The translations under genes were made by a program, and so were the position numbers. DNA of 64,000 nucleotides from positions 744,001 through 808,000 of the forward strand of contig JAVLUZ010000150.1 in NCBI GenBank assembly GCA_036768485.1, read 5' to 3'. Shown one piece after another: positions 20,572 through 32,621 of the stretch. The notes under the pieces are model-generated. The model was not told the origin of the DNA, ran no database searches, and worked only from the letters and a program-made list of their open reading frames with translations. Numbering within the stretch: the stretch's first letter is position 1; every line of letters begins with the position of its first letter. Origin of the DNA: Mermis nigrescens (lineage: Eukaryota > Nematoda > Enoplea > Mermithida > Mermithidae).

Positions 20572-23500
20572 CAGTGCTGCCAGGTCAAATTTTCAAAAAA
20601 TCCCCCAAATGAGAAAAAAACCCCATATTAAAAAAATCCTTGGTTTAACAATTAAGTTGATAAAACGCATACAAACGAGCTGGATGCGCTAAATAACATC
20701 GTTTTTGTGCATTTTCCACCGCGCCACATCTTTTGCAGCCAGAAATAAAAGACCATTTTTCTGAATTTTTCGGTTTTTTTAATTAAATAAAAATGTTTTA
20801 AAATGCTTGTTTTGCGCATCATTTTTTGGATTCTTATTTCTCATAATAAAACGTGCGAAAAACTAGCCAATGCAAGCGGACCTACGCCTAGCTAAAGCAA
20901 AAGCTCAAAAATTTACAAATGCTTTATAGAACAACTTTCTGATAATATTCATGCATCTTTAGTTCAAAAAAATGCTTCCAGCTAAGTAGCATAATACATT
21001 AACAACCTTTTATAATTAATTTATTTCAAAACGGTTCACCAAATTCACTCTAACACGACTTTAGGAGCATAATTATCGATTTCTTCAAACAAAACATCAT
21101 CCAAACAAAATTGGGCATCATTTATATACGTGCGAGCTAAAATCAGTTTGAGAATCATAAATTTGATTGGAGAATTTGACTAGCATAGATTTGGTAATTT
21201 CAAAATTTGAACAGGTTTGTTCGCGTCACATTAATCCGTGTCGAACCACTAAAATATTGTCAAGAGTACTGGCATGCATACGGTTACGTAACTTATTTTT
21301 AGCAAATTTTATATCTGAAAATCATTTTTCAAATTGGGGATGGGGCGGTAGAACACATTTTACATGAAGAACGAGGGATCTCAAATTGTCTGAAAACTGT
21401 CTAAAACCTGTTTACGCGAATGACCATTAAACTGATAAAAATCTTCAGATGGTAAGAGATTATTCTAAATAATATTATATATAACAATTAAATCAAAATA
21501 AATTCTACAGAGTTCAAGCCTCTCTAAATATAACGCTTTTAACCTTTCATCATGAAACTTCACTACATCCAAATGTTTGAAAAAGAAAGAGAAGAAAAGA
21601 AAGATTTATTCGGTCATACAAAATACACGTGCAAATTTGAAATATACGTACACATTACAATACAAATAATAAGGAAAAGGACAAATGTCATATAAATGCA
21701 TAATTGAAATTCATGTACATATTGCAAACACACGTATTTAATTGTAAAAAAAACGAATAAAGTGATAAAAGAAAAGTAGTGTAATGTAAATGTAAGACAC
21801 GCGGGTACGTACAGGCAATGAATTATAACTGCGCTTAGATACGCCCCTTGAGAAAAATGGATAAATCAAATTGTTTCAATTTCATCGTAAAAATGTTCGA
21901 ATTAGCTGAGCAGATGATATCATCAGGCAAATAATTCCAGACAGAAATCACACGATTGCAAAATTCAAGTTTTCTAACATTTTTGTTTACACGGTTAACG
22001 TAAAGTTTGCAAGAATTTACAGACACGATTTGAGTTTACATTAAATGTGAAGAAGTCTTCAACAGGTAACTAAATTATCCTTGATTATAGAGCGTGTCAT
22101 TGATAAATCACTCTGCATTCTACGTAATTCGAGTCTCTCCAAGCCCAATTCCTTTAATCGGGCATCGTAGGAGATAGTTTTATCAGAAAAAATTCGTTTG
22201 GTAAATTTTCTTTGGACATTTTCAACATTATTTATGTCACATAACAGATAAGGATTCCAAACAGACGAACCATATTCCAAAATTGGTCGGACATAGGTTG
22301 TAAAGGCTTTTACTAACAAAGTTTTATCTCTTGAAACAAAACTCCGTAAAATCAAGTTTGCAATTCTCATGCCTTTTTTTACAATGTTTGTACAATGAGT
22401 TCTAGAAGATAAATCTTTACTTATTAAGACACCAAGATCCTTCATCTCGGATATATCATGTGGGATTTCAAAATTATCTATACCGTAAGAGTGCTTGGGA
22501 TTAGATTTTCCTAAATGCAAAACAAAACATTTGCTGAGTGAGATCTTAAGCTGCCAGATATCAGCCCACCTCCTAATATGCATTAGATCATTTTGCAAGT
22601 CAAAAATTGGAAGCTGAATTAGATATTTTAACATCATCAGCAAATAGCGAAATTGAGCTGGTACTTTGAAAATCACATAAATCATTTATGAATAACAAAA
22701 AAAGGGTAGGGCCTAAAACACTACCCTGTGGCACCCCACTGGAAACAGGGAGCGGAAGAGACCAATGAATCTCCAACTTTAACCCTTTGGGATCTATTAC
22801 TCAAAAAGCATTTTAACCAATTTAGGCAAAAACCACTTATGCCATAGGCAGCTAATTTTATAAGCAGTTTTTCATGCGAAACTGTATCAAAAGCTTTACA
22901 AAAATCGATATAAACAATATCGATTGGGCAATTTTCATCAAGATTTTTGGACCACTGATTTTTGCACTTTAAAAGTTGCAGTTGTACAAGATTTATTTTT
23001 TCTAAATCCAAACTGATTTTCAGAAAGCAAATTATTTTCATTTAAAAGGGTAGTTAGGCTAATATTAATTATCGATTCCATGACCTTACACAGAACACAA
23101 CAAAGGGACACGGGCCGATAGTTTTCTATGGATGATAAGTCACCTTTCTTAGGTATAGGCACAACAATAGCTTCCCTCCACAGGTCGGGGATGCACCCTG
23201 TCCTGTAAGACTTCAAAAATTGAGCATCAAAGGTCTAACAAGGACTAATTTTAGCTTTTTCACAAAATATGCACACAGGCCATCAGGGCCAAGTGACAAT
23301 GAAGGTTTTGAGTCGATTTAGAGCATCCAAAATTGTAAATAAGTCAAATTTGCAGAAACACTATGATTACGGTTAATTTTATCAGGAAATACAGGTAAAA
23401 CATTATTGTCATTTACAAAATTGTTGGCAAAATTTGTATTAAAAGCATTTGCTTTGTCTAAATCATCCACAATAGTGATGCCGTTGCTTTTCAACAATGG

Positions 23501-25306
23501 AATTTTTCTTTTTATTATTTAATCGATCATTTACAAAAAAAAAAGTTTTTAAATTATTCGATTTTAGTAACTTTCCTTCCTCATTTGCAAGATGTTTCAT
23601 TCATCAAAGTTTTTATATTTTTGGTCAATTTCTTACATTTCTCTAACGTTTTAGCATCCCTATTAATTTTTGTATTTTTTCCAAAAGTTGACGCTTTGTA
23701 GCCTGCATTTTTCATAGCAGAATTTGGCAGAAGATTTCTGCGCATTTTCTTTTCAGTGGAACGAATTCGGAAATAGCTGTGTTGAGAATGGACAAAAAAG
23801 CCTCGTAGAAATCATTAACACTTACACAAGACGAAAAAATTTTTCCCATTCAACAGATGCCAAGAAAGCTTCAATTGCTTGATAATTTGCCTTTTGCAAT
23901 CAAGCGTTATTAGATTTTCATCCTCATTTGCTATTAAATGGCAAATTAAACGAAATTATTCATGATCACTACTAGCAAAAGGTTCGTTAACAGAAACATT
24001 AAAAAGGAGTTCACGAGATGTACTCAAAATAAGATCTAAAATATTTAGATTTCGGTTTGGTTCGTTTGTCATTAAATTGAGACCTAGGTTTACAAAACAT
24101 TCATAAAATATTTGTGTAACTGGGTTCCTGTATGCAGAATGAGAGAGCAAAGTTTAGGTCAGGTAGGTTAAAATCGCCTCAGTATTATGCATTTTTTCGT
24201 GTTTTCAATGTACTTTTCAAGAAAAGACACAATTTTTGAGACATATTGAATATCATATTTTGGTGGCCTATAGCAAAAGTATAAACCGCACATATTCATC
24301 ATTTGGAGTGAAGTTCACAAATAAGAGTTTCAGGGCAATCAAATGGTTCCTTAAGAGTAATATTACAAATTTTCAGTGCATTTTTATAGCAATATAGCTA
24401 CCCCACCACCTCTATAATCCAGCCTGTCACATCTATAAATGGAATAAACAGAAGAAGTACAAGAAGACCATCAGAAATTGTATCATTTAACCAAGATTCT
24501 GTTACAAAAATGATATCGTAGGTTTCAGAAATGAGTAAAGCATGAAGTTCAGGTAATTTGTTCACTAGACTTCTAGCATTAAATAAGGCACAATTCAGTA
24601 CATTTGCTTCTAGCATTAAATAAGGCACAATTCAGTACAACAATTTGCCAAAAGGCTAATCAAATTAAAATCAATATGGCACAAAAAAGGAAAATATAGA
24701 CGCAGAGATTGTACAAATGAAACGATGAATTATAAACTCAACATAGACGATGAACCTCGATATGAAACCCGGGCCCCGAGCAGTGTTGCCATGCCAGTTA
24801 TAAATTTTCAGCATCCGTGAGTTCATCCATACAAATCCTAAAATTTCCATATATTTCTGATACCTATATAACAACACCCACCTTTATGTACATAGAGTTC
24901 GCTATTCTTTCAAATAATTAGTCGATTTGATGGCGACTGTTTTTTAATTTTTAATTTTTTTAACTTTTTTAACATTTCATTTTTTAACACGATATTTTAG
25001 AAGAATCGAAATACATTCTACCGTGATAATAGGGCTAAAAATAAAAGTCCTGAAATGAAAAAAGGTAAGCTGAGCTGAGCACGCACAGCTGTGTTGTCGG
25101 CTTGGCTTCTCTTTTTGACATATTGATTGCTACCTCTAAACTTACTAAAATCTAATACTTGCAGATTAAATGAAAAACCCCAAAAAAACCTCAAAAATTT
25201 CTGAAAAAACCCCCATGAAATCCCCCGTGAGCTAAAACCCCAAAAAGTCCCCGAAAGATCTAAAAATACCCCCAAAATGGGGGAAACCCCCAACCTGGCA
25301 ACACTG
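20572..25306. mobile_element. 4.7-kb hAT element remnant, ends CAGTGYTGCCAGGT
   Basis: The ends CAGTGCTGCCAGGTCAAA and (reverse complement) CAGTGTTGCCAGGTTGGG match, and CAGTGTTGCCA is a classic hAT terminus. The flanking 8-mers CCAGCCAG/CCAACTAG agree at 6 of 8. C-run/A-run subterminal sequence is shared by both sides. No transposase frame is recognisable. A LINE occupies most of 21.57-24.64 kb. A further CAGTGTTGCCATG at 24784 hints at a nested end. Confidence 0.62.
21574..24640 (-). mobile_element. Decayed CR1/jockey-type LINE nested in the hAT remnant
   Basis: Minus-strand fragments in order. 24628-24398: endonuclease start (NCALFNARSLVNKL, FVTESWLND). 24150-23956: later endonuclease with SSDHE. 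23216-22938: RT (IVVPIPKKGDLSSIENYRPV, ENQFGFRK). 23041-22721: RT motif A VYIDFCKAFDTV. 22685-22059: post-RT region (EMKDLGVLISKDLSSRT, YVRPILEYGSSVWNPY). 22026-21835: C-terminus. The FADD block is broken near 22640. Several frameshifts and stops make it inactive. Minus-strand 3' tail near 21600 is AATAAATCTTTCTTTTC-like. A 30-bp direct duplication CTAGCATTAAATAAGGCACA lies at 24571 and 24610. Confidence 0.85.
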
Positions 25307-25610
25307 CCAACTAGACCTTATTCACATCACATTGTTCAACAAGCTACAGTAAACAAAAAAAGTTTATAAAGTGGTAGCATGTCAACTTGAAGGACACTTA
25401 ATTTTAGAGACGAATATACATAATACGTGTGTACATATTTGCATGCACACGTGCATTTGCTGTTACGTATGTACCTATGTTGTGAATGTATGTTTGTTAT
25501 GTATGTATGTACCTATTTGTTTGAGTTTAAAACAGGTTAGCCATTTGGAAATAGAATATAAATATGTGATCAATGTTCTATTTCGCATAAAATTGACATA
25601 TGCGGATACA

Positions 25611-25850
25611 TATAGTCTATTTCACGAGACTTTGTGCATGGAAATAAATTTTCAGCGAACATATAAGCAGCTACAAAAGTGGATTCTAGATAACTTACTG
25701 TAATACAATTTAGCAAAGTAAACTTCATATGCTTATCGGTACTATGCACAGTATCGTGATCGCTGCTATCCTTTAAAGCGCTTTTGTAATCGATTTATAT
25801 CATTTCACGAATTGCAATCCATGCACAAGGTTTTGTGAAACAGACTATGG
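25611..25850. mobile_element. MITE with CTATAGTCTGTTTC-type ends
   Basis: The ends TATAGTCTATTTCACGAGAC and (reverse complement) CATAGTCTGTTTCACAAAAC form a ~35-bp imperfect inverted repeat that continues as TTTGTGCATGGA. It belongs to a set of elements sharing the same outer 14 bp but different interiors (26375, 35668, 45588, 46383, 46571). The duplication length could not be fixed. Confidence 0.6.
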
Positions 25851-26374
25851 TATATACATACTAGCAAAGAAAAATGCTCGATCGAACAAAAAAGATGAAT
25901 ATACTTGGAATTGTGGATTATTAAGGATGTAAAAGGAGGACTGGGAAAAATCTACCTAAAGTCGCAAAATCTGCTAAAAATCACACTTTCTCTAAGCTAC
26001 GCAAAAAATCGAAGTATATTCTGCGGCCAACAGATTAAAATAAATATTTAACCATAAAAATGATTGAAAAAGTAGCACGTTAGCTATACAGTAGCTATGG
26101 GAAATGATATTGAGTAAACTAACAGTCTTTTGTAAGCCAAATGAATATAATAGCAAACATCTGTGCATCCAAGACAATTGAAGAAATTGTTGGTTTAAAA
26201 CAGTTGGAAACGCGTAAGTTGACTTGAAACAAACTAAATGTAGGTACAGCATTCCCGTAACGATTGTGTGCACTAATAAATCGGCCCCTGCTTTGCTTGC
26301 TATAATGGTCATAACAAAATAGTTCAACTTTAAATACAACACCACATAGTTTTCTAACGTATGTACATACGAAG

Positions 26375-26604
26375 CTATAGTTTGTTTCATTTAACTTTGC
26401 GGTTTTATTTTATATTTTTTCGCAGGAATCGGGCTACAAAAGCGCTTTAAAATTTTGCTGCAGTAATTCGGCGTAGCAATGGCATACGTCTCCATATGAC
26501 TCGATATAGTGTAGAATACTGTATTTACCGCATTAGTTTGAAACACTTTTGTAGGCATTTTAAATTTTTTCAAAAACCTCAAAGCTAAATGAAACGGACT
26601 ATAG
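26375..26604. mobile_element. CTATAGTCTGTTTC-type MITE nested in Helitron foldback
   Basis: The ends CTATAGTTTGTTTCATTTAA and (reverse complement) CTATAGTCCGTTTCATTTAG form an inverted repeat of about 25 bp. The interior resembles 46571-46784 (GGCTACAAAAGCGCTTTAAA, GCATACGTCTCCATATGACT). Confidence 0.7.
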
Positions 26605-28189
26605 TCAGCGTTGCTACTTGCCAGCAATTAAAAAATAAGTAACCAAACCATTACAGATTTCGTTTATACACACTCTTATCAGAAACTTTGGACATTGTTT
26701 AAAAAAGAAACTTTTTTAGAGGCCGCAGAATATACTTCGGATTTTTTGCGTTACTTAGAGAAAGTCTGATTTTTAGCAGATTTTTGCGACTTTAGGTAGC
26801 TTTTACCTAGTCCGCCTTTATCTTTAATAATCCACAATTCCAAGTATATTCATCTTTTTTGTTCCATCGGAGCATTTTTCTCTGCTAGTACCCTACTTTT
26901 ACTTAGCATGATTTGAGAACATCAGTCAGTAAACACATACAGTAACATGCCACTAGAATGACAGCAGTAGTCCAAGGACGCGGAAAACAATATTGCTCTT
27001 AATATCAGCATTGATCCTTTTTAAACAAGACAACCTTACATTATCAGAACAGATCCAAAAGTTGTTCAGCATAAACTTTACGCAAATATTTCATGGTGTA
27101 ACATCTAACGACGGATTTGAAGTAAAATAAATTTTGCAGTACAAATTACATATTAACAACAAATGAATAGTGCAAACTTTACACAACTACTAGCGTAGTA
27201 GAAAACTAACAGTCAGATTCCCAACTCTGATTTAACGTAGAACATTTTGCAAAAAAATTAAGCTTCCGCAAGGCTCTAGAACTAAAGTTAATATGCAGTG
27301 TAAACTTTACACAACCACAGAGTGTAAAGAAACATTCTAGTCGGATTCGTAATTCTAATATTACTCAGATATTACGATAAAGATTTAAGAAAAAATTTAG
27401 TCTCCACAATAACCCGAGAACAAATAACCATCAGTTGCAAACTACTTCACACCACTGCAATTGAGAGCAGCAAAACGCGCTCAACTAGCGTCTCACATTT
27501 GATTCCTGGTACATTTTTAGACTTTAGAAAAAGTCAAGCTTCTCCAGGGCTCTAGAACTAAAGTTAATATGCGGTGTAAACTTTACACAACCACAGAGTA
27601 TAAAGAAAATTTCAGTCGGATACGTAATTCTGATATTACTCTGATATTACGATCAACACTTATGAAAAAATTAAGTCTCCACAATGGCCCGAGGACAAAT
27701 AAATATCACATGTTGACAACTTTACACCACTATTGTGTGCAAACAAACTGGCGTATTCACATTTGGTTTCTGGTTCATTTTTAGACTTGAGATCATGTCC
27801 AGACTCATAACCCAGAACTTGACAGAAAAAACAAGACAGAAACACGTTTAACTCTCCCACTTTTTGACTTTACACCTCCCTGAAAAAGCTAAATACTGAT
27901 GTAAACAAACGCAATTCGCTGTGACGCGTACCCCTTAGAAAGTACTTTATTTTTTATCCTATTCGACCTCGCCAGACTTCTGAACAGAGAAAGTAGCGAA
28001 CAAAAAAATGGACAAACACGTATTTTCCACTGTCTACCACATTGTAAACTTTTAAAATCTGAACCTAACGCCCCATTGAATGTAAATCAATTCGGTTCGG
28101 GCCAGTTTGTTGCCCTTTAATTGTAGTAGTAGGTTTGTATATGCCAAAACTTATGTTCCGCAAAATATTTTTTTCGACATGAATCATCA

Positions 28190-30703
28190 TACAAAATCAC
28201 ATATTCTAAAAGCAAGAAATTATTAATTAAAGTACATTTATACGAGATTAGTGCAAAAGACGAAGGTAGGCGCGCAGGCTAAATAAATTATGCACTTAGA
28301 ACACGCCCCCTAGCAAATACCCCGTTAGATCAACTTTTTTCAACTTTTCACGGAGGGAAGCAACACTAGGAGATCTTACAACAGCTTCAGGGAGAGAATT
28401 CCATACGTGAATCCACCTATTGGATAAATCATACCCACGAACATCAAGCCGAAAAGGAGTGCATTCACATTTCATTGAATTTTGAGCACGCGTGCTGTTT
28501 TCACAAAAAGTAAAAAAGTCGGCTTGCTGCAAAACGCATCTACCACTCAATATCTGATACATCATACACAGATCACTACGCAATCTGCGAATCTCCAGGC
28601 TATCCAATTCTAAGGAACTGAGTCTTTCAGCATAAGAAAGTCCCCGAAATCCAATAATTTTACGTGTAAATTTCCTTTGAACATTTTCGATCATTGAAAC
28701 ATGGGTCTTACGGTATGGATTCCAAACAGTGCTACAATACTCAAGAAGCGGTCTGACGTAAACAGTAAAAGCCCTAGACATATTTAGTTTATTTTTAGAA
28801 GCAAATGATTTCGATATTAGCATAGCCCTAGCATAAGCTCTACGCGTTATATCATTATAGTGGAAATTAAAATCAAGTTTACTTGATACGTAAACACCCA
28901 AATCCTTTACAGAATTTACACTCTGTTCTACAGTCAGGTCAGAAATTCTATAAGAATGCTTGGGATTTCCAAAACCTAGATATAACGCGTAGCATTTTTC
29001 AGTAGCAATTTTTAACTGCCAATCCTTGGACCAGACTACGAGTTTAGCGATATCATCTTGAAGTTGGGTGTGATTGCTAGATAAATTATAAAGCTTGACG
29101 TCATCGGCAAAAAGGCAAACTTTGCTATTTAAGCGGTCGCTAATGTCATTTATGAATAAAACAAAAAGAATCGGGCCAAGTATACTGCCCTGAGGAACAC
29201 CGCTAGTGACAGATTTTTCGCTCGAAAACTGACCGTTAATAACAACCCTTTGAGTCCTATCGCTCAAAAAACAAGTTAACCAACTCAATAAATCTCCAGA
29301 AAATCCAAAAAGTTTCCAGTTTATAAATTAATTTACGGTGAACTACAGTGTCGAAAGCTTTAGAAAAATCAATGTAGATAACATCAACAGTGTTTTTTTC
29401 ATCAATTAATTTAGTCCATTCATTTTTGCACTTTAGTAATTGCAATTCACACGATTTACCCTTTTGGAAACCAAACTGACCGGAGGAGATCAAATTATTC
29501 TCACGTAAATGTGCTTGCATCGAACTGTTAATTATCGATTCCATGATCTTACACGTAACACAACATAACGATATCGGCCTGTAATTTTTAGCATCACTCC
29601 GGTCGCCCTTTTTATACACAGGAACAACATTAGCGGTGCGCCACAGTGCAGGAATACAATGGGTTTTGAAAGATATTTCAAAAATAGTGGTTAAGGGCTG
29701 GGTAAGTACAAAAGCAAGTTTTTTCACAAAAAATGCGCAAAGTCCGTCAGGGCCAATCGATAATGATGGTTTAATTTTCCGTATAGCAGAAAAAACGACA
29801 TCATCAGAAAAACGAATGTTTGATAACTTTGGCTGTGCACAAGCATTAATAAGACCAAAATTCGTTTGCGTAGGAACACTAAAGACTGAAGCAAAAAGTG
29901 TGCTAAAAACGTTTGCCTTATCTTTGTCAGTAGAAGCAATCACACGATCGCCATCAGTTAAGATTGGAATAGTTCTTTCACCACTAATACGAGAATTAAC
30001 AAAATTATAAAAAGAATTCAAATTTCCAGATTTAATAAGTTTATCCTCCTTGGAAGAGTGAAATTTATAGATTTCGGCCTTTAATAACTTTGCACAGTTA
30101 TTATAAACAGCTTTAGATTCAGGCGTTTTTCTCTGTTTATAAACATGCCACAGCCTCAGTTTTTTAGCAACCAGCTTTCTTATGTTCATTGGGTATCTTT
30201 TCACAGTTGCAGGTTTAGCTTCAATTTTTGGAACATGCTGGGAAATTAAAGGATTTATAACAGACAAAAATTTGTTGTAGAAATCATCACAAGTAACGCA
30301 ATCCGAAAAAATGTCAGGCCACGAAATTGCGGACAAAAATAATTCAATCTGATCATAATTTGCTCTGCGAAAATTAAGTTTAGCTGAACTTTTTCTTCCA
30401 AGATAGAACATTTAAGAGAAAAAGTAACAACCGAGTGATCACTAGTAGAAAAAGGTGGGTTGACTTCAACGTTTTCGATAGAATGGGTATCAAAAATAAC
30501 ATCTAAAATATGCATACCGTGTGTTGGTTCAGAAACTTTTTGACTAAAAGATAGAGAAAGCATACACTCGCAAAAAGATCGATTAATAGGACTCGAAGGT
30601 AGAATAAAACTAGACCAGTCTACATTAGGAAAATTTAAATCACCTAATATGACAAAAGGATACTGTATCTGAGAGGCCCATTCTATAATAAATTTGATAT
30701 GAT
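28190..30703 (-). mobile_element. CR1/jockey-type LINE, 5'-truncated, nearly intact RT
   Basis: The host Helitron sequence stops near 28190 and resumes near 30704, which brackets the insertion. The body encodes the second half of an AP endonuclease, a full reverse transcriptase and the usual C-terminal region. The 5' third (endonuclease N-terminus, any ORF1) is absent, as is common for target-primed insertion. Only two frame breaks were found, both at short homopolymers, making this the youngest LINE in the window. Confidence 0.88.
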
Positions 30704-30710
30704 TTACCAA
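28296..30710 (-). pseudogene. LINE endonuclease-reverse transcriptase ORF, two 1-nt frame breaks
   Basis: Three overlapping minus frames form one protein. 30710-30390: endonuclease with GDLNFPNVDW and catalytic SDH (TSDHSVVTF). 30411-29290: RT fingers/palm with VVPVYKKGDRSDAKNYRPIS, FGFQKGKS and motif A VIYIDFSKAFDT. 29288-28296: SGVPQGSILGPILF (motif B), CLFADDVKLY (motif C, FADD), then YVRPLLEYCSTVWNPY and a C-terminus WNSLPEAVVRSPS. Shifts fall at an A5 run near 30400 (one base short) and an A5 run near 29317. All catalytic residues visible are intact. Reverse-transcribes element RNA at a nicked target in the nucleus. Confidence 0.88.
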
Positions 30711-31254
30711 TCAAAATACGAAAAAACCCGTTTTTTTTGCCCATTTTACACCTCAGATTTCGAACTTTACACCCCATAAACAAGTCAATATTACGTTTTT
30801 TTTGAACGCGGCTTGCTTCGACGTGTAGCCATTAGAAGTTACTTTATTTCTATTTTATTCAATTCACCCCAACTCTTAACCCAAAAAGTTGGCAGAGAAA
30901 TCTCGGACAAAATCTGTTTTTTTAATCATCCACTAGAGTGTAAAGTTTAAACACCTGGTACTAACTGTGGATTGATTGTAGAAGAGTTTGCTGGTAAGCA
31001 CAAGATAGCCCTTGATCCGTAGTACATTTCTGTCAGAAAAAATTTTCTAAAACTCATAACCGGAGTTGTTGGCAGACATGAACAAGTCGAAAACTCGGCC
31101 GAAATGTGTCTTTTCACCCCCATATTTTCGCACTCTTTACACTCCCATTCGAGAACTGAGGCGAAATTCAAAAATTAAAAAAGTGTTATTTTCAGAACCT
31201 AAATAGATGAATAAGTCAAATAAAGTGCATGGTTTTGCCGGAAGAATTAAAAAA

Positions 31255-31620
31255 TAAAAAAGTCAGGACTCAGAAGATTCGAACCATCATTCTTTTTTTA
31301 AGACAGCATCCGAGAACGGAGTTCTAACCACACCTGGGCGTGGGGGGAGTTTGGGGGGTATGCACCCCCCAGAAACCAAAATACCCCCCCCCCCAGAAAT
31401 CAAAATATCCCCCCAGAATTCAATTTTTTGAAAAATTTTTTTCGTTTTTTTCGCAATTTTTTGATGCCAATGGATAGTGCTTGATGAGAAACGTCGAAAA
31501 ATGGTGTTTTTATTGCCCTACCACCATTTTTAAGCGCCATTTTTTGACTTTCAAAAAATCTTGCACCCCCAGAATTTTTTTGCTGCCCACGTATGGTTCT
31601 AACCAGCCAACTCAACCTTT
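31255..31620 (-). ncRNA. tRNA-like segment split by a hAT MITE
   Basis: Reading the minus strand across the MITE 31329-31595, GAGTTGGCTGGTTAGAAC (A-box-like) is followed about 45 nt later by GGTTCGAATC (B box, 31277-31286) and then a T6 run (31256-31261) fit for Pol III termination. The MITE target duplication GTTCTAAC is part of the A box. The stems pair poorly, so it is a tRNA pseudogene or SINE head rather than a working tRNA. Confidence 0.45.
31329..31595 (-). mobile_element. hAT MITE family CAYACSTGGGC
   Basis: The ends CACACCTGGGCGTGG and (reverse complement) CATACGTGGGCAGC are flanked by a perfect 8-bp duplication GTTCTAAC at 31321-31328 and 31596-31603. A near-consensus copy. Confidence 0.92.
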
Positions 31621-32621
31621 CGGCAGATTTCAGCTTTATTATACTATTTTAAAAAATATTCATCATTCTACTGAAGTTTAAGAATAGTGCATTTATGATG
31701 ATAAAAAATAATTATTCATTAAAGACGAGTCAAAAACCTCTGATCAAAAATATGCAATACGGATTTTTCTATCGGCATTTGAAACTAGATGTAGATATAA
31801 TTCAAAGTTCACCTCTTCATACCTCAACAAACACTAGCTGTAGAAAAGTTTAAAGGTAAGATTCGTTATTCTGACCTTACGGGGAACATTTTTTAAAAAA
31901 TTCATCATCTACGACGCTCTGGTCGCAAAAATGCATCTCAGTGTAAACTTTACACTTATGCTAATACCGCAATATTAGATGTATAGAAACAAAATAAACT
32001 GGGATCTTTAACGCTAAGGTCAGGGCACCTCTTAAGCATAATTAACATGTTCCGCCTACTTAGCGGAGTAGTTGAAGAAATATGGTTTTTCGTCTCGAAC
32101 CCTTTACACTAAAACGATCACAGATCAGGAAATATTGCGTTAAAAGAGAAAAGAAAAAAAGGTTAAATGAGATTTTGTAACCCTCTACATTATAAAACCA
32201 ATTGGACAGCACAGAAACCAAAACTGAGTTAGATAAGCTGAAAACAAACAAAGAATAAAAACCCTTATACTTTACATTTTTGTGCAACAACCATTGAGTG
32301 TTAAGAAATTTTAAAGGTCAGATTCATAATCTACAACTCGGGGCAACATTTTAAAGAAAAAATTAGCTCTCCGCAAATTATTTGATTTTTCGGTTCACAC
32401 TTAAAACACTCATTGCTAACTCGGTATTGAGTGTGTAAACACAAACAAAACACCGGCATCAAATTTTTTAATTATCCATCGATTAAAAAAACCGCACCTC
32501 CCAGATGTGTGCCGTTATAACTGTGAGGGGAGGAACACAAAATTCGCACTCGCTGTGAAAAACATATAAGAAAAAAGGATGGCCAAGTATATTACAGGTA
32601 GCGCTATCGCGCTACTTATGA

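Larger units (their letters stand above)
25861..32621 (-). mobile_element. Non-autonomous Helitron-like element, copy 4, split by a LINE
   Basis: Minus orientation. The 5' end at 32621 reads A|TCATAAGTAGCGCG. The 3' end at 25861 reads ...TTTTTCTTTGCTAG|T. The interior aligns with copies 2 and 3: GTGTAAAGAGTGCGAAAAT at 31150, the tandem array 26950-27880, and foldback arms 25861-26035 / 26722-26905. Later insertions: LINE about 28190-30703, hAT MITE 31329-31595, and a CTATAG-type MITE 26375-26604 in the foldback spacer. Without LINE and MITEs it is about 3.8 kb, close to copy 3. Confidence 0.75.

Noticed and set aside
25371..25703. 110-codon Cys/Tyr-rich plus frame
   Set aside because: Runs over TATGTATGTACC-type simple sequence and into a MITE end at 25611; no family or splice context.
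29636..30010. 124-codon plus-strand frame
   Set aside because: Antisense shadow of the LINE reverse transcriptase on the minus strand.
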